From a virus: 61,540 bases of DNA. The stretch spans positions 1 through 61,540 of the IMG/VR virus record IMGVR_UViG_3300031379_000001; one strand, given 5' to 3'. Under the pieces are notes generated by a model. It was not told where the DNA came from. It ran no database searches and worked only from the letters and a program-made list of their open reading frames with translations. Shown piece after piece: positions 51,082 through 59,304 of the stretch. Both the position numbers and the translations under genes were made by a program. Numbering within the stretch: position 1 is the stretch's first letter; every line of letters starts with the position of its first letter.

Positions 51082-51678
51082 TTAAGAAAACATATCCGTA
51101 AATATTTTTGCCTTTTCTTTTAATTGGTTTAAGTATCCATCATTTAAAATAATATGGTCATAATTTATATCGTTAAATTTATTACTTTGATCTATATCGG
51201 ATAAATCAATATCATTTTGATTTAAATTAGGATTAACAACTAATACCTTTACACATTGCCCGTAATCTTTAAACTCGTTTTCCTCTCTTACATGTATGAA
51301 GTTTAACGTGTTTTCCCTAAGTCTACCATTAACATAATGTATGAAATAATTGGGATTATATTTTTTAATCATTCTTTTTAAATAATATAAAAAGTTTCTA
51401 TACTCTTTAGACTTATCAATACTTGGTGTATCATATTCATAATAAAATACCTGATTAGCTAAAAACCTTAATGAATCAATAGTACTTATATTATTACATA
51501 GTACATATTGAGAGCAATAATCAATAAAAGTATCTTTACCATTATTACATTTACCATTAATAATAATGTTATATGCTTTCTTTAGTGATCTTGGTAAACT
51601 ATTAGAACCATACAATTTACATATATCACACCACCCATCATTATTAATATCATTACCACAACGTTTACAATAATTCAT
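51082..51678 (-). CDS. P-loop nucleoside monophosphate kinase-like protein with zinc ribbon
   Basis: 198 residues. Zinc ribbon CKRCGND...CDIC (residues 4-20), then P-loop NGKCNNGKDTF near 40, STIDSLRFLANQVF near 66 and YRNFLYYLKRMIKKY, the order found in phage dNMP kinase-like proteins (T4 gp1 type, GKxxSGKDT). FIHVREENEF near 128 agrees. It would raise dNTP supply. The zinc ribbon at the front is unusual. Confidence 0.68.
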   Translation of the reverse strand: MNYCKRCGNDINNDGWCDICKLYGSNSLPRSLKKAYNIIINGKCNNGKDTFIDYCSQYVLCNNISTIDSLRFLANQVFYYEYDTPSIDKSKEYRNFLYYLKRMIKKYNPNYFIHYVNGRLRENTLNFIHVREENEFKDYGQCVKVLVVNPNLNQNDIDLSDIDQSNKFNDINYDHIILNDGYLNQLKEKAKIFTDMFS

Positions 51679-51700
51679 TTTGTTATCCTTTCTAACTAAG

Positions 51701-51853
51701 TTATAAATATGACTTTAAAAATATCAATGTTAATTTTAACCATATTAATGCATTAATTAAACCCACAATTAATATTATTAATAAAGTTTTCCAATTAGAT
51801 TTAATATTTAATTTCAATCCTTCTAATAGTTCGGATAGCTCTTTTTTATTCAT
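51701..51853 (-). CDS. Small membrane protein, 50 aa
   Basis: Minus ATG 51853 behind GAAAGGATAT. Polar start (MNKKELSELLEGLKLNI), membrane helix about 22-45. No family. Confidence 0.55.
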   Translation of the reverse strand: MNKKELSELLEGLKLNIKSNWKTLLIILIVGLINALIWLKLTLIFLKSYL

Positions 51854-51868
51854 TTATTTATATCCTTT

Positions 51869-52435
51869 CTAACTAATTGTATTTGGTTTGAAATCTATGT
51901 CTATATTAAATATGTTAGGTTTAACCAAACTATTGTTATCATAAATCAAAGTAACACCATTTATTTTTTGTTGGTCCTCATTATAGACATAGTATAATGA
52001 TATCTCTTTAACTATATTAGGTTTTATCTTATGGTCTTTATCATATTGGGTTATATGTTCACTTAATACCTTTTTGTTATCGGTTATACATCTAAATTCA
52101 CCAATGTATGTATTATAGTTACTATTATTTGTTATCTTAATATTTATCCTTAATATCTTATCATTTTCTTTTAATTGCTTATGGTCAATATTGGTTTTAA
52201 AGTTTTCATGAGTATCTAAAACCGTTAAAAATACATCTGGTAAGATTTCTATATTTTCACTAGGTTTATATATAGCCAAGTTATTAAAACTCTTTTTATT
52301 ATCAGTCATTTTATTTTTTTTAATCGGTTCATTTTTAATACTATCACGATAATAATTAACATGATTAGTTATAGACAATATAATAATTATAAATACAAAT
52401 ATTGCAAATATTACTTTTATCTTATTTGTTATCAT
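51869..52435 (-). CDS. Membrane-anchored DUF4352-like protein
   Basis: 188 residues. N-terminal membrane helix (about 6-24), linker, then a beta-sandwich-like domain with LKENDKILRINIKITNNSNY near 105 and a conserved end, similar to DUF4352/Ig-like lipoprotein domains of Bacillota. Likely outside the cell, attached to the membrane. Overlaps the upstream gene by 14 bases. Confidence 0.62.
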   Translation of the reverse strand: MITNKIKVIFAIFVFIIIILSITNHVNYYRDSIKNEPIKKNKMTDNKKSFNNLAIYKPSENIEILPDVFLTVLDTHENFKTNIDHKQLKENDKILRINIKITNNSNYNTYIGEFRCITDNKKVLSEHITQYDKDHKIKPNIVKEISLYYVYNEDQQKINGVTLIYDNNSLVKPNIFNIDIDFKPNTIS

Positions 52436-52763
52436 CTTTAACCACCTTTTTATAATTAAGATTTAATGGTTTTCCTCTGATAGCGGTTATTTTACCGTAT
52501 ATATCTATAAACATGATATCGCGATTTCTCATTTCTCTAATATCTTCTATTTGATATTTGATATCTCTATTAATCATATTGCAATCATTTAATAATTCAT
52601 CTGGTATTATTGCATGTACATATACACCCATGTGTGTCTTAATAATCATTTTAGTAAATTTTACCTGTTTTCCCTTCAATATTATAGTTGTCCCTATATG
52701 TAATGCCATTACTTGTTGAATTGGCATTCTAATAGATGCTATTTTTATAAAATCATCAATCAT
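52422..52763 (-). CDS. Hypothetical protein, 113 aa
   Basis: Beta-rich centre (GTTIILKGKQVKFTKMIIKT; GVYVHAIIPDEL). RBS GGAGG eight bases before ATG, inside the upstream RHH gene end. No family. Confidence 0.6.
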   Translation of the reverse strand: MIDDFIKIASIRMPIQQVMALHIGTTIILKGKQVKFTKMIIKTHMGVYVHAIIPDELLNDCNMINRDIKYQIEDIREMRNRDIMFIDIYGKITAIRGKPLNLNYKKVVKDDNK

Positions 52764-52909
52764 TTTTTTTCCTCCTTTTTCGACTCTTTTATTAAATTTG
52801 TCAACATATCGTTGACATAGTTACTCTCAGTTTTCCCAGCCTTTAAGGCTAAAACCTTAATACTTATAATTACATTTTCATCTAAAGAATATAATTTTCT
52901 TTTAGCCAT
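52760..52909 (-). CDS. Ribbon-helix-helix-like protein, 49 aa
   Basis: Minus ATG 52909 behind AAAGGAG. RKLYSLDENVIISIKVLALK then ESNYVNDMLTNLI give the strand-helix-helix order. TGA overlaps the next ATG. First gene of the 52.9-50.9 kb block, downstream of a promoter with an ATGTATACAT palindrome, so likely autoregulatory. Confidence 0.62.
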   Translation of the reverse strand: MAKRKLYSLDENVIISIKVLALKAGKTESNYVNDMLTNLIKESKKEEKK

Positions 52910-52947
52910 TCCTTGTTATCTCCTTTCAATATGTTACGTTTTATACA

Positions 52948-52976
52948 ATTGTAACATATGTATACATGGATAACAA
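52948..52976 (-). promoter_or_regulatory. Promoter of the 52.9-50.9 kb operon
   Basis: Minus strand TTGTTA (52971-52976), 17 bp with the palindrome ATGTATACAT, TACAAT (52948-52953). Confidence 0.72.
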
Positions 52977-53027
52977 TTAAAAAAACTAACAAATCTAAAT
53001 TTGACAAATCATGATTTTACAAAAAAA

Positions 53028-53049
53028 TAAACCGAATATATTCGGTTTA
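53028..53049. terminator. Palindromic terminator
   Basis: TAAACCGAATA followed by its complement TATTCGGTTTA, a perfect 22-bp palindrome with an A-run before it (T-run for the minus strand), after the gene ending at 53067. Confidence 0.85.
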
Positions 53050-53066
53050 TCTGTGGTTTAAATATA

Positions 53067-53393
53067 TTAAATAGTCTCTAAGTCGTTTATAGTTCTTAAT
53101 GCATTTATTATTTGTTTTCCCTTTTGAAAACTCATTTTGTTTAATTGGATTCTTTTAACTATATTTCTTGCTATTACTTTTAGTGCCTTGTTTAAATCTT
53201 CTTTTTTAATTTTACCAATTAATATATTATGCTCTATAGTCTTAATTTCTTGTGTTAACTTAGAGATATAAAAACCCGCTTGCTTTTTACTAAGTTTTCT
53301 AAGTTTTAAGATATTACTTGACGTTCCATACCTAATATACTTTAGGTTACTTAAGTATACGACTTGCTTTTCAGTTATTAAATAATTACTCAT
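53067..53393 (-). CDS. Hypothetical helical protein, 108 aa
   Basis: LITEKQVVYLSNLKYIRYG then LRKLSKKQAGFYISKLTQEI resembles small phage/plasmid proteins with an N-terminal DUF3072-like helix pair, but the match is weak. Conserved leader ending AAAAGGAGACTAAAA before ATG. Confidence 0.55.
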   Translation of the reverse strand: MSNYLITEKQVVYLSNLKYIRYGTSSNILKLRKLSKKQAGFYISKLTQEIKTIEHNILIGKIKKEDLNKALKVIARNIVKRIQLNKMSFQKGKQIINALRTINDLETI

Positions 53394-53445
53394 AATTTTT
53401 TAGTCTCCTTTTAGTTTAATTTAGTTTTAATTTAGTTTCTTACTT

Positions 53446-53793
53446 TTAAAATTTGAATTTAAATTTAATTTCCTTAACCTGAGATTTAATTATTAATTTG
53501 TCATAATTGTTATATTCATCTACAATTAATATAATAATTTTCCTAGATTCCATTATTATTCCAGTTACCCACCTTTTAACCTTGTTACTATATCTAAAAG
53601 TCTCTAGTTTTTGAATTTTACTGTTATACTTTTGTAACAATGGTTTATGGCTAAATTTTACCTTGATACAATGATTTAATATTAAGGTCTTATCTTTTAT
53701 ATCTGTTATTTCTTTATCAACAATATAGCTTAAATCATACAATCTATTGTTATCATGTATTCTTTTGTAATCTTCTAATTTTAACCCATTCAA
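53446..53793 (-). CDS. Hypothetical beta-rich protein, 115 aa
   Basis: HCIKVKFSHKPLLQKYNSK and IIMESRKIIILIVDEYNNYD suggest a beta-barrel or SH3-like fold. RBS GGAGGGG. Driven by the promoter at 53857. Confidence 0.6.
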   Translation of the reverse strand: MNGLKLEDYKRIHDNNRLYDLSYIVDKEITDIKDKTLILNHCIKVKFSHKPLLQKYNSKIQKLETFRYSNKVKRWVTGIIMESRKIIILIVDEYNNYDKLIIKSQVKEIKFKFKF

Positions 53794-53856
53794 CCTTTTT
53801 CCCCTCCGATCGGTAAGAATTTTTATATCGTTAATTTAATTATTTACTATATGATT

Positions 53857-53885
53857 ATATTATCATACGTGTACATCTGTGTCAA
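53857..53885 (-). promoter_or_regulatory. Shared-family promoter (TGTACA-core variant)
   Basis: Minus strand TTGACA (53880-53885), 17 bp with ATGTACACGTATGA, TAATAT (53857-53862). Confidence 0.85.
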
Positions 53886-53990
53886 TTGTATTATTGAAAC
53901 TTAATAATTTTTTTGATATAATTGCATTGGTTATGATGTTTAGTTTTAAATTAATGTTTACCAATGTACATTTAAACATTGTAGATTCAA

Positions 53991-54014
53991 AAGAGGGTTT
54001 ATATAAACCCTCTT
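53991..54014 (-). terminator. Palindromic terminator
   Basis: AAGAGGGTTTAT followed by its complement ATAAACCCTCTT, a perfect 24-bp palindrome just after the stop of the 457-aa gene. Confidence 0.85.
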
Positions 54015-54015
54015 A

Positions 54016-55389
54016 TTAACTTAGTTTAGATAGTTTATATTCTAAGTAATCATGGTATAATTGTAAGTTATTATATATTTGTTTTACTTCTTCTTTATTA
54101 GTGAACATAATAGTATTAAAATATTTAAAAAGAAATTGACTTTCTTTTTGTTTTCTTAGATATACTCTAAATTTAAATGTTTCTGTTTTATCTTCTTTAT
54201 CTATATTATTACTTATCATTAATATATTAATAATTTCATCTTTAACCTTTTTAATTGATTCCTCTAATTTATTGATTTTTATAAATAAATTTAATATATC
54301 CTCAATATTACAATAGTCTCTATATGTTAATCTTGAGCTATCAATTAAAACATTTATATCATTATGTCTTAATTCATTATTTACTATATTGAATCTATTA
54401 TAGTAATCTGTCTCAGTTTCTAATGGTATATAGAAAGTTTTACCATGTATATTATTGTCTCTTAATAATCTTGATAGCCTTAATGTTATACTTTCTTTAA
54501 CATCTAAAGAATTTGAAATATTTAAATTTATCTCTTCTTTAACCCTATTATCCATAGTTTTTTTAGTCTCCTTTTCAGTAGCTTTTTTTTCTTCTTTCTT
54601 AACCTTTCCATCCCTACCATATGAAACTATTGGCAGTAATAAACATACTGGGTTATTATCAATTAAAATACTTAATCCCATATTACCCTTAATATCTATT
54701 AATTGGATAGTATAATTAAAGTTATCATACAGCTTTAACATATTTACATATAAAGTTTTATAATTGATTTTTTCGCCATCATATTCAATATACTTAGTAC
54801 CTTTAGAGTCTAACCTAGTACCATCATCAACAAAGGTTAATTCATTTTTGTCATATGTTGCTATGATACCATTAGAATTTTTTAATATGAACTCTGAAAA
54901 ATCAACTTTTTCCATTGGATGGTTTTTACTTTGTTTAACATATTTACATAATTCTTTAGGTATCTCATAGAATCCGCAACAATCACTTACATATCTATGT
55001 TTAATAAGTCCATTCTTGATAGTATCATTCTTGTTTAATGTACTATCAATATAATGATTAACTAGTCTTAAGTTTGATTTTAATTGATTACTGATACCTG
55101 TATTGTCTAGGTCTTTAGTAGATTTTACGGCGTTTTCCATAGCTTGAATACTTTTTTTCATTGATTCAATTGACGAATAATTCCAAAACTTTTTATTATT
55201 GTTATCAATTATAAAATTTAAAGGACTTATTTTATTTATATTTGTATATTTTTCTGTCACTTCTACCGATCTTTTGTCAAGCTGACTAAATAACTCATAT
55301 CCCCAAGACCTACCATTCTTATAAATACATACCGTATTATTACAACGCAATTCATACCTTACATATTTTGATAATTTAATAATATTCAT
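54016..55389 (-). CDS. Large accessory protein, 457 aa, unknown function
   Basis: Starts MNIIKLSKYVRYEL, similar to the MNIKLSNRIRVEL start of the 56012 gene. A Lys/Glu-rich linker lies at about 262-290. The N-terminal half has an alpha/beta look; the end is a long helix. No catalytic motif seen. Single-gene cassette with its own promoter (55441) and terminator (53991). Confidence 0.65.
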   Translation of the reverse strand: MNIIKLSKYVRYELRCNNTVCIYKNGRSWGYELFSQLDKRSVEVTEKYTNINKISPLNFIIDNNNKKFWNYSSIESMKKSIQAMENAVKSTKDLDNTGISNQLKSNLRLVNHYIDSTLNKNDTIKNGLIKHRYVSDCCGFYEIPKELCKYVKQSKNHPMEKVDFSEFILKNSNGIIATYDKNELTFVDDGTRLDSKGTKYIEYDGEKINYKTLYVNMLKLYDNFNYTIQLIDIKGNMGLSILIDNNPVCLLLPIVSYGRDGKVKKEEKKATEKETKKTMDNRVKEEINLNISNSLDVKESITLRLSRLLRDNNIHGKTFYIPLETETDYYNRFNIVNNELRHNDINVLIDSSRLTYRDYCNIEDILNLFIKINKLEESIKKVKDEIINILMISNNIDKEDKTETFKFRVYLRKQKESQFLFKYFNTIMFTNKEEVKQIYNNLQLYHDYLEYKLSKLS

Positions 55390-55440
55390 AATTTTTTAAT
55401 CTCCTTTTTGTTTAGTTTATTTAATTTATCTTATGTATAT

Positions 55441-55469
55441 ATATTATCACCTATTAACATTGATGTCAA
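55441..55469 (-). promoter_or_regulatory. Shared-family promoter
   Basis: Minus strand TTGACA (55464-55469), 17 bp with ATGTTAATAGGTGA, TAATAT (55441-55446), then ATATAC. Confidence 0.9.
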
Positions 55470-55540
55470 TAGATTTTATATTACAGATAAATTACATGTG
55501 GTACAATTAAAAATAATATTGTTACTTCTATGATTTTGAT

Positions 55541-55604
55541 TTTTAATTGTTTATTCATGGTTAACTAGGTTTATTTAGTTAACCATAGTAAGCAATTAAA
55601 AAAC
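55541..55604 (-). terminator. Extended hairpin terminator
   Basis: ATGGTTAACTA pairs with TAGTTAACCAT, flanked by TTTTTAATTG and CAATTAAAAA, which also pair. The stem carries GTTAAC, the core of the shared operator. Confidence 0.8.
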
Positions 55605-55882
55605 TAATAGTTATATTTAAGAATTTTATATAAATGTCTGGTAACTGGTATAAACTTAATTTGTTTTAGTTCTTCTATATCAAACCTATTTAAAAATCTG
55701 TTATCATATAAACTATCATAACTAACATTTATCTGGATTAACTCAATATCTACAATATCATTATAATTATTAATGCTGGTATGGAGTTTATTAAATTGTT
55801 CTAAATATTCGTTATGGTCTATAGTTATACCTCTATTTAATGTTAACCCTTGTTTGTTCTTGATTTCTAATAAATACATCAT
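55604..55882 (-). CDS. Hypothetical protein, 92 aa
   Basis: MYLLEIKNKQGLTLNRGITI start, then helical/beta mix. Leader AAAAAAGGAGATTA. No clear promoter of the shared family directly upstream. Unknown family. Confidence 0.6.
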   Translation of the reverse strand: MMYLLEIKNKQGLTLNRGITIDHNEYLEQFNKLHTSINNYNDIVDIELIQINVSYDSLYDNRFLNRFDIEELKQIKFIPVTRHLYKILKYNY

Positions 55883-55966
55883 AATATATTAATCTCCTTT
55901 TTTATTTGGTATAATTTAGTTGTTGTTTATTTGAAAAAAATCCTTTATACTAGTTAGAATTATTAG

Positions 55967-55997
55967 TGAATTATGATTAAGTTAATCATAATTCACT
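55967..55997 (-). terminator. Palindromic hairpin
   Basis: GTGAATTATGATTAA and TTAATCATAATTCAC, separated by one base, lie just after the gene ending at 56012. Confidence 0.75.
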
Positions 55998-56011
55998 AAC
56001 TTAATTCGACA

Positions 56012-56728
56012 TTAATAAGTATTAAGTAAGTTTTGTAATGGTTCTCCACTAATATAAAACATTTCCCTTTTATATTTGAATCCGTCTACCTTTGTCAAAT
56101 CATACCTAGATAATGCCATTGTATACAAGTCTTCTAATTTTGACTTTGTTCCATCTGTTTTAATTATCCATACTGATTTTTTATTTTGAAACCATTTTAA
56201 AATCTGTATTAATTCCTTGTAATCCTCTGGTACTGTACCTATATCATACTGATACATGATTAACATGTTTCTAAGATCGTTATTTGGAATCAATGTATAT
56301 ATAAGTGGACGATTAAAACCACCATTTATTAAATCATACTCAATATGACTTTTAGTATCATAATTGCTTTTATTCCAATCGTATACAATAATTATACCTT
56401 CTAGTATTTTCTCATAGCTTATATTAATATTAACGTCCTCTATTGCCTTACTTGGAGTTTTAGGTATAGAATAGAATCTATTGTTATAATTGTTTTCAGT
56501 TTTGATATTAGTGTTTTTGTTAGATTCGAAATAATTTGATAATTCATTATCTAATTGAATTGATATTCTTTGTTCTATATACCTTCTAAAGTCTTGCATT
56601 TTATTAGCAGTATACCCAATAGCATACTTAATGTTATCAATGTTAATTGCTTCTATCTCTAATTTTCCGTCATGTGATACCTTATTGCTTAATTCTACTC
56701 TTATTCTATTTGATAATTTAATATTCAT
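56012..56728 (-). CDS. Accessory protein, 238 aa, unknown function
   Basis: Start set at ATG 56728, after AAAAGGAGATTAAAAGTT; an upstream in-frame start lies inside the hairpin and is rejected. N-terminus (MNIKLSNRIRVEL) is related to the 54016 product. It has GTVPEDYKELIQILKWF near 185 and a mixed fold. No motif recognised. Confidence 0.62.
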   Translation of the reverse strand: MNIKLSNRIRVELSNKVSHDGKLEIEAINIDNIKYAIGYTANKMQDFRRYIEQRISIQLDNELSNYFESNKNTNIKTENNYNNRFYSIPKTPSKAIEDVNINISYEKILEGIIIVYDWNKSNYDTKSHIEYDLINGGFNRPLIYTLIPNNDLRNMLIMYQYDIGTVPEDYKELIQILKWFQNKKSVWIIKTDGTKSKLEDLYTMALSRYDLTKVDGFKYKREMFYISGEPLQNLLNTY

Positions 56729-56751
56729 AACTTTTAATCTCCTTTTAGTTG

Positions 56752-56776
56752 CTATGGTTAACATAAGTTAACCATA
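56752..56776 (-). terminator. GTTAAC hairpin between cassettes
   Basis: TATGGTTAAC ataa GTTAACCATA, between the 47-aa gene and the 56012 gene. Confidence 0.7.
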
Positions 56777-56794
56777 GACTTATTTTTTTTTTAT

Positions 56795-56938
56795 TTATTT
56801 TTCATACTCTGAAATATTTGTATATCCCATGCTTAACCATAGTTTTCTTATTTCCTCATACTCTTTTTTACTTTTGTAAACTGAATATGCTTTTTTACCT
56901 GTATTACTTATACCTGTTATTGATTTCTTGTTATCCAA
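56795..56938 (-). CDS. Small protein, 47 aa
   Basis: TTG start in AAGGAGGTTTTATTAATTG. Residues 17-47 (AYSVYKSKKEYEEIRKLWLS) are helical and charged. No family. 19 bases after the 197-aa gene, so cotranscribed. Confidence 0.55.
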   Translation of the reverse strand: MDNKKSITGISNTGKKAYSVYKSKKEYEEIRKLWLSMGYTNISEYEK

Positions 56939-56957
56939 TTAATAAAACCTCCTTATA

Positions 56958-57551
56958 TTATAATCGACAAAGTATTTCGTACCATTGATCTATGATACTA
57001 ATATTATTATTAATTTCTAAGTGTCCTAATAAATCAAAATTAGTTTCATCTTCACCATATAGAAAAACATAGGGCGATTGTATTCCATTGATGCAATATT
57101 TCACAAATGCATCAAATGGTAATGGATTGACAACTAATTTATCGTAAACATATGTATTCTCAATTTTTTCTACCTCTTTTTTTATCTCTTCATACTTAGC
57201 TAAATATGAAGAATATTTATTATTATTTATAAATCTTTCATTTCTTTCTAGAAGATATGTTATTATTTGTTCTCTGTATAAATGCTTTTTATACATTTTT
57301 GGCAATAATATAAATGTTTTTACTAATTTGTTACCTATGAAACTTGTTACCGCAAATTTTACCTTGTTTGTATCTAATCTTATACTTATTAAATCGTCTT
57401 TATCTTGTGCTATCTTATATGTACATTCGTTACTATTTGCCTTGTAGTTTCTATTAGTAACAAATGTTTTTTCTTGGATAATATCCTCTGTATTAAACAA
57501 ATAACCACCATAATTTTTTACCTCTTTTAATAATTTAGCAAATTTATTCAT
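56958..57551 (-). CDS. Accessory protein, 197 aa, unknown function
   Basis: Soluble. YKIAQDKDDLISIRLDTNKV then KFAVTSFIGNKLVKTFILLP suggest a beta sheet, followed by a coil (120-150) and a C-terminal acidic domain. No motif. Heads a cassette with the promoter at 57605. Confidence 0.62.
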   Translation of the reverse strand: MNKFAKLLKEVKNYGGYLFNTEDIIQEKTFVTNRNYKANSNECTYKIAQDKDDLISIRLDTNKVKFAVTSFIGNKLVKTFILLPKMYKKHLYREQIITYLLERNERFINNNKYSSYLAKYEEIKKEVEKIENTYVYDKLVVNPLPFDAFVKYCINGIQSPYVFLYGEDETNFDLLGHLEINNNISIIDQWYEILCRL

Positions 57552-57604
57552 AATCTTTTAATCTCCTTTTTTTTATTATTTAATTTAATTTATCTTATGT
57601 ATAT

Positions 57605-57633
57605 ATATTATCATCTGTTAACATGTATGTCAA
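57605..57633 (-). promoter_or_regulatory. Shared-family promoter
   Basis: Minus strand TTGACA (57628-57633), 17 bp with ATGTTAACAGATGA, TAATAT (57605-57610), then ATATAC. Confidence 0.9.
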
Positions 57634-57728
57634 TAAGTTTTTGAAATTTTTTTCTGATTTTTTAATAAAATTTTTTATGTTATAATTTATACAAGGTTAT
57701 TAATTTTTTTACTCATTAGATATTATTT

Positions 57729-57768
57729 GTTTAATTGCTAGGTGGCTATTATGCCACCTTAACAATTA
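57729..57768 (-). terminator. GC-stemmed terminator with AT flanks
   Basis: GGTGGC TATTAT GCCACC, flanked by TTTAATTG and CAATTAAA, which extend the stem. Confidence 0.85.
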
Positions 57769-57777
57769 AAATAAAGG

Positions 57778-57906
57778 TTATTTACTTAATTCAACTATCC
57801 ATGTATTACCACAATTACGACATGTATAATATATCTTACCGTCTTTAATTGTGCCTTTAACATTTTTACTATTGCATTTTGGGCAACTATTTATTTTTTC
57901 TGCCAT
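57778..57906 (-). CDS. Zinc-ribbon protein, 42 aa
   Basis: Minus ATG 57906 behind AAAGGAGGTG. CPKC (residues 8-11) and CRNC (29-32), with an aromatic GNTW, make a complete zinc ribbon. Probably a nucleic-acid or RNA polymerase contact protein; unknown target. Confidence 0.68.
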   Translation of the reverse strand: MAEKINSCPKCNSKNVKGTIKDGKIYYTCRNCGNTWIVELSK

Positions 57907-57950
57907 AGGATTTCACCTCCTTTCAATTAAAACAATAATATTTATAATTG

Positions 57951-58547
57951 TTAGGCTGATATTTTAATAAAATTCTTTTTTGGTTTCCTAGTTTTCTTTT
58001 TGCTCTTAGTGCTGTCATATATTGTCTTTTCACCATATTTATTAACTATCTCTTTTTTACTTCTTCCTCTTCTACCGTCTTTTTTAAAATTCTTACTATC
58101 TGGTAAAAACCATTCTTTTTTACCACTGGAATAAAAGAAACCTAATTGTTTTAATTGTTCTCTTATCTGGTAAGTATCGCCAGATATCCACATGTAGACA
58201 CCTCGCATTACTATTTTTATATTCTCTTTCTTTAATAAATCTATTATTGCCTGTTTGAATTTATCGTCTTTTAAATCATCTTCCTTGATATTGTCTTTAT
58301 CAAAAGAACTATTATACTTTTTAGCGTTCTCTTCCATATGAGATACTTTAAGTATCTTATAATAACTATCATAATCATTTGACATTTCCTTAAAATAGAT
58401 ATCTGATAAACCATGATTGACATCTGGATGTAATAACTTGGAAAATCTTTTAAATGCATTTTTTAATTCGCTCAAGTCCTTACAATTAGAAAAGAATTCT
58501 AAATTTAAAACACCTTTTTCTTTTAATACTACCTCATACTTTTTCAT
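57951..58547 (-). CDS. J-domain protein with basic C-terminus
   Basis: 198 residues. ELKNAFKRFSKLLHPDVNHG (residues 27-46) holds the HPD tripeptide of DnaJ-type J-domains, the Hsp70-stimulating loop. Residues about 115-175 (GVYMWISGDTYQIREQLKQL, FFYSSGKKEWF, then an R-G-R-S segment and KYG) are a conserved module often joined to J-domains in phages and plasmids. Could recruit host DnaK to replication or other complexes. Confidence 0.78.
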   Translation of the reverse strand: MKKYEVVLKEKGVLNLEFFSNCKDLSELKNAFKRFSKLLHPDVNHGLSDIYFKEMSNDYDSYYKILKVSHMEENAKKYNSSFDKDNIKEDDLKDDKFKQAIIDLLKKENIKIVMRGVYMWISGDTYQIREQLKQLGFFYSSGKKEWFLPDSKNFKKDGRRGRSKKEIVNKYGEKTIYDSTKSKKKTRKPKKNFIKISA

Positions 58548-58607
58548 GTTTTTAGTCTCCTTTTTGTTTAATTTAGTTTAATTTAGTTTGTGTTAACTTA
58601 TGATAAT

Positions 58608-58636
58608 ATCTTATCATGTATTAACATTTATATCAA
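58608..58636 (-). promoter_or_regulatory. Shared-family promoter
   Basis: Minus strand TTGATA (58631-58636), 17 bp with ATGTTAATACATGA, TAAGAT (58608-58613). Slightly weaker hexamers than its siblings. Confidence 0.82.
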
Positions 58637-58658
58637 TGTGTTTTATGTTACACTTTTG

Positions 58659-58769
58659 TTACCTAGTATACACTGGTAAATTATATTTAAATAAGTCCTC
58701 ATTTTTTACATTGTATCTCTTTTCAATCTCTGCTTTACGATTAAAAAAATTTCTTATTTTTTTTAACAT
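58659..58769 (-). CDS. Small basic protein, 36 aa
   Basis: Minus ATG 58769 behind AAAAAGGAGACTAAAAG, the conserved leader. Begins MLKKIRNFFNRKAEIEKRY, an amphipathic basic helix. The 31-aa product at 59209 starts similarly (MLKRIIENRKKQ). The leader supports expression. Confidence 0.5.
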   Translation of the reverse strand: MLKKIRNFFNRKAEIEKRYNVKNEDLFKYNLPVYTR

Positions 58770-58803
58770 AATCTTTTAGTCTCCTTTTTGTTTTAATTTA
58801 GTT

Positions 58804-58829
58804 GCTATGGGTAACTTAGTTACCCATAG
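58804..58829 (-). terminator. GGGTAAC hairpin
   Basis: CTATGGGTAAC tta GTTACCCATAG, just after the gene ending at 58844. Confidence 0.75.
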
Positions 58830-58843
58830 TATTTATACCGTTT

Positions 58844-59119
58844 TTATCCTCTAGTTTCCACTAGTATATTGCTTATACCTTTATTTTCATCTATTACGCA
58901 ATCTATAACCTTACTAGGTGTTTTTGAGTTCTTATAAATGTCTATGTTTATAAAATCTCTTAAATATTTTTTTGTTGTTCTCCAATCTCTCTTATACACT
59001 GTTATTCCGTGTATCTCTTGATTTAAATAAACCTTACCACATTTATAAACCTTAACCACCCATGTTTTACTTAAATTATACTTATCCTTCATTCTTATTA
59101 TTATCATTTTATTATTCAT
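58844..59119 (-). CDS. Hypothetical protein, 91 aa
   Basis: Beta-rich N-terminus (MIIIRMKDKYNLSKTWVVKV; CGKVYLNQEIHGITVYKRD), charged end. Leader AAAAAGGAGATTAAAAG. One-gene cassette with its own promoter and hairpin. No family. Confidence 0.6.
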   Translation of the reverse strand: MNNKMIIIRMKDKYNLSKTWVVKVYKCGKVYLNQEIHGITVYKRDWRTTKKYLRDFINIDIYKNSKTPSKVIDCVIDENKGISNILVETRG

Positions 59120-59170
59120 ATCTTTTAATCTCCTTTTTGTTTAATTTGTTTTGTGTTAACTTATGTTAAT

Positions 59171-59199
59171 ATGTTATCATGTATTAACATCTATGTCAA
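59171..59199 (-). promoter_or_regulatory. Shared-family promoter
   Basis: Minus strand TTGACA (59194-59199), 17 bp with ATGTTAATACATGA, TAACAT (59171-59176). Confidence 0.85.
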
Positions 59200-59208
59200 T
59201 ACTTTTTT

Positions 59209-59304
59209 CTATTTTTTATTTTCGTTCTCTTTCTTACTATTGTCTACAACTGGAAAAAACTTTTCACCTTGTTTTTTCCTGTTTTCTATTATTCTTTTTA
59301 GCAT
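59209..59304 (-). CDS. Small basic protein, 31 aa
   Basis: Minus ATG 59304 behind AAGGAGGCG. Begins MLKRIIENRKKQGEKFFPVV; rich in Lys and Asn. Its own shared-family promoter at 59357 argues that it is real. Confidence 0.5.
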   Translation of the reverse strand: MLKRIIENRKKQGEKFFPVVDNSKKENENKK

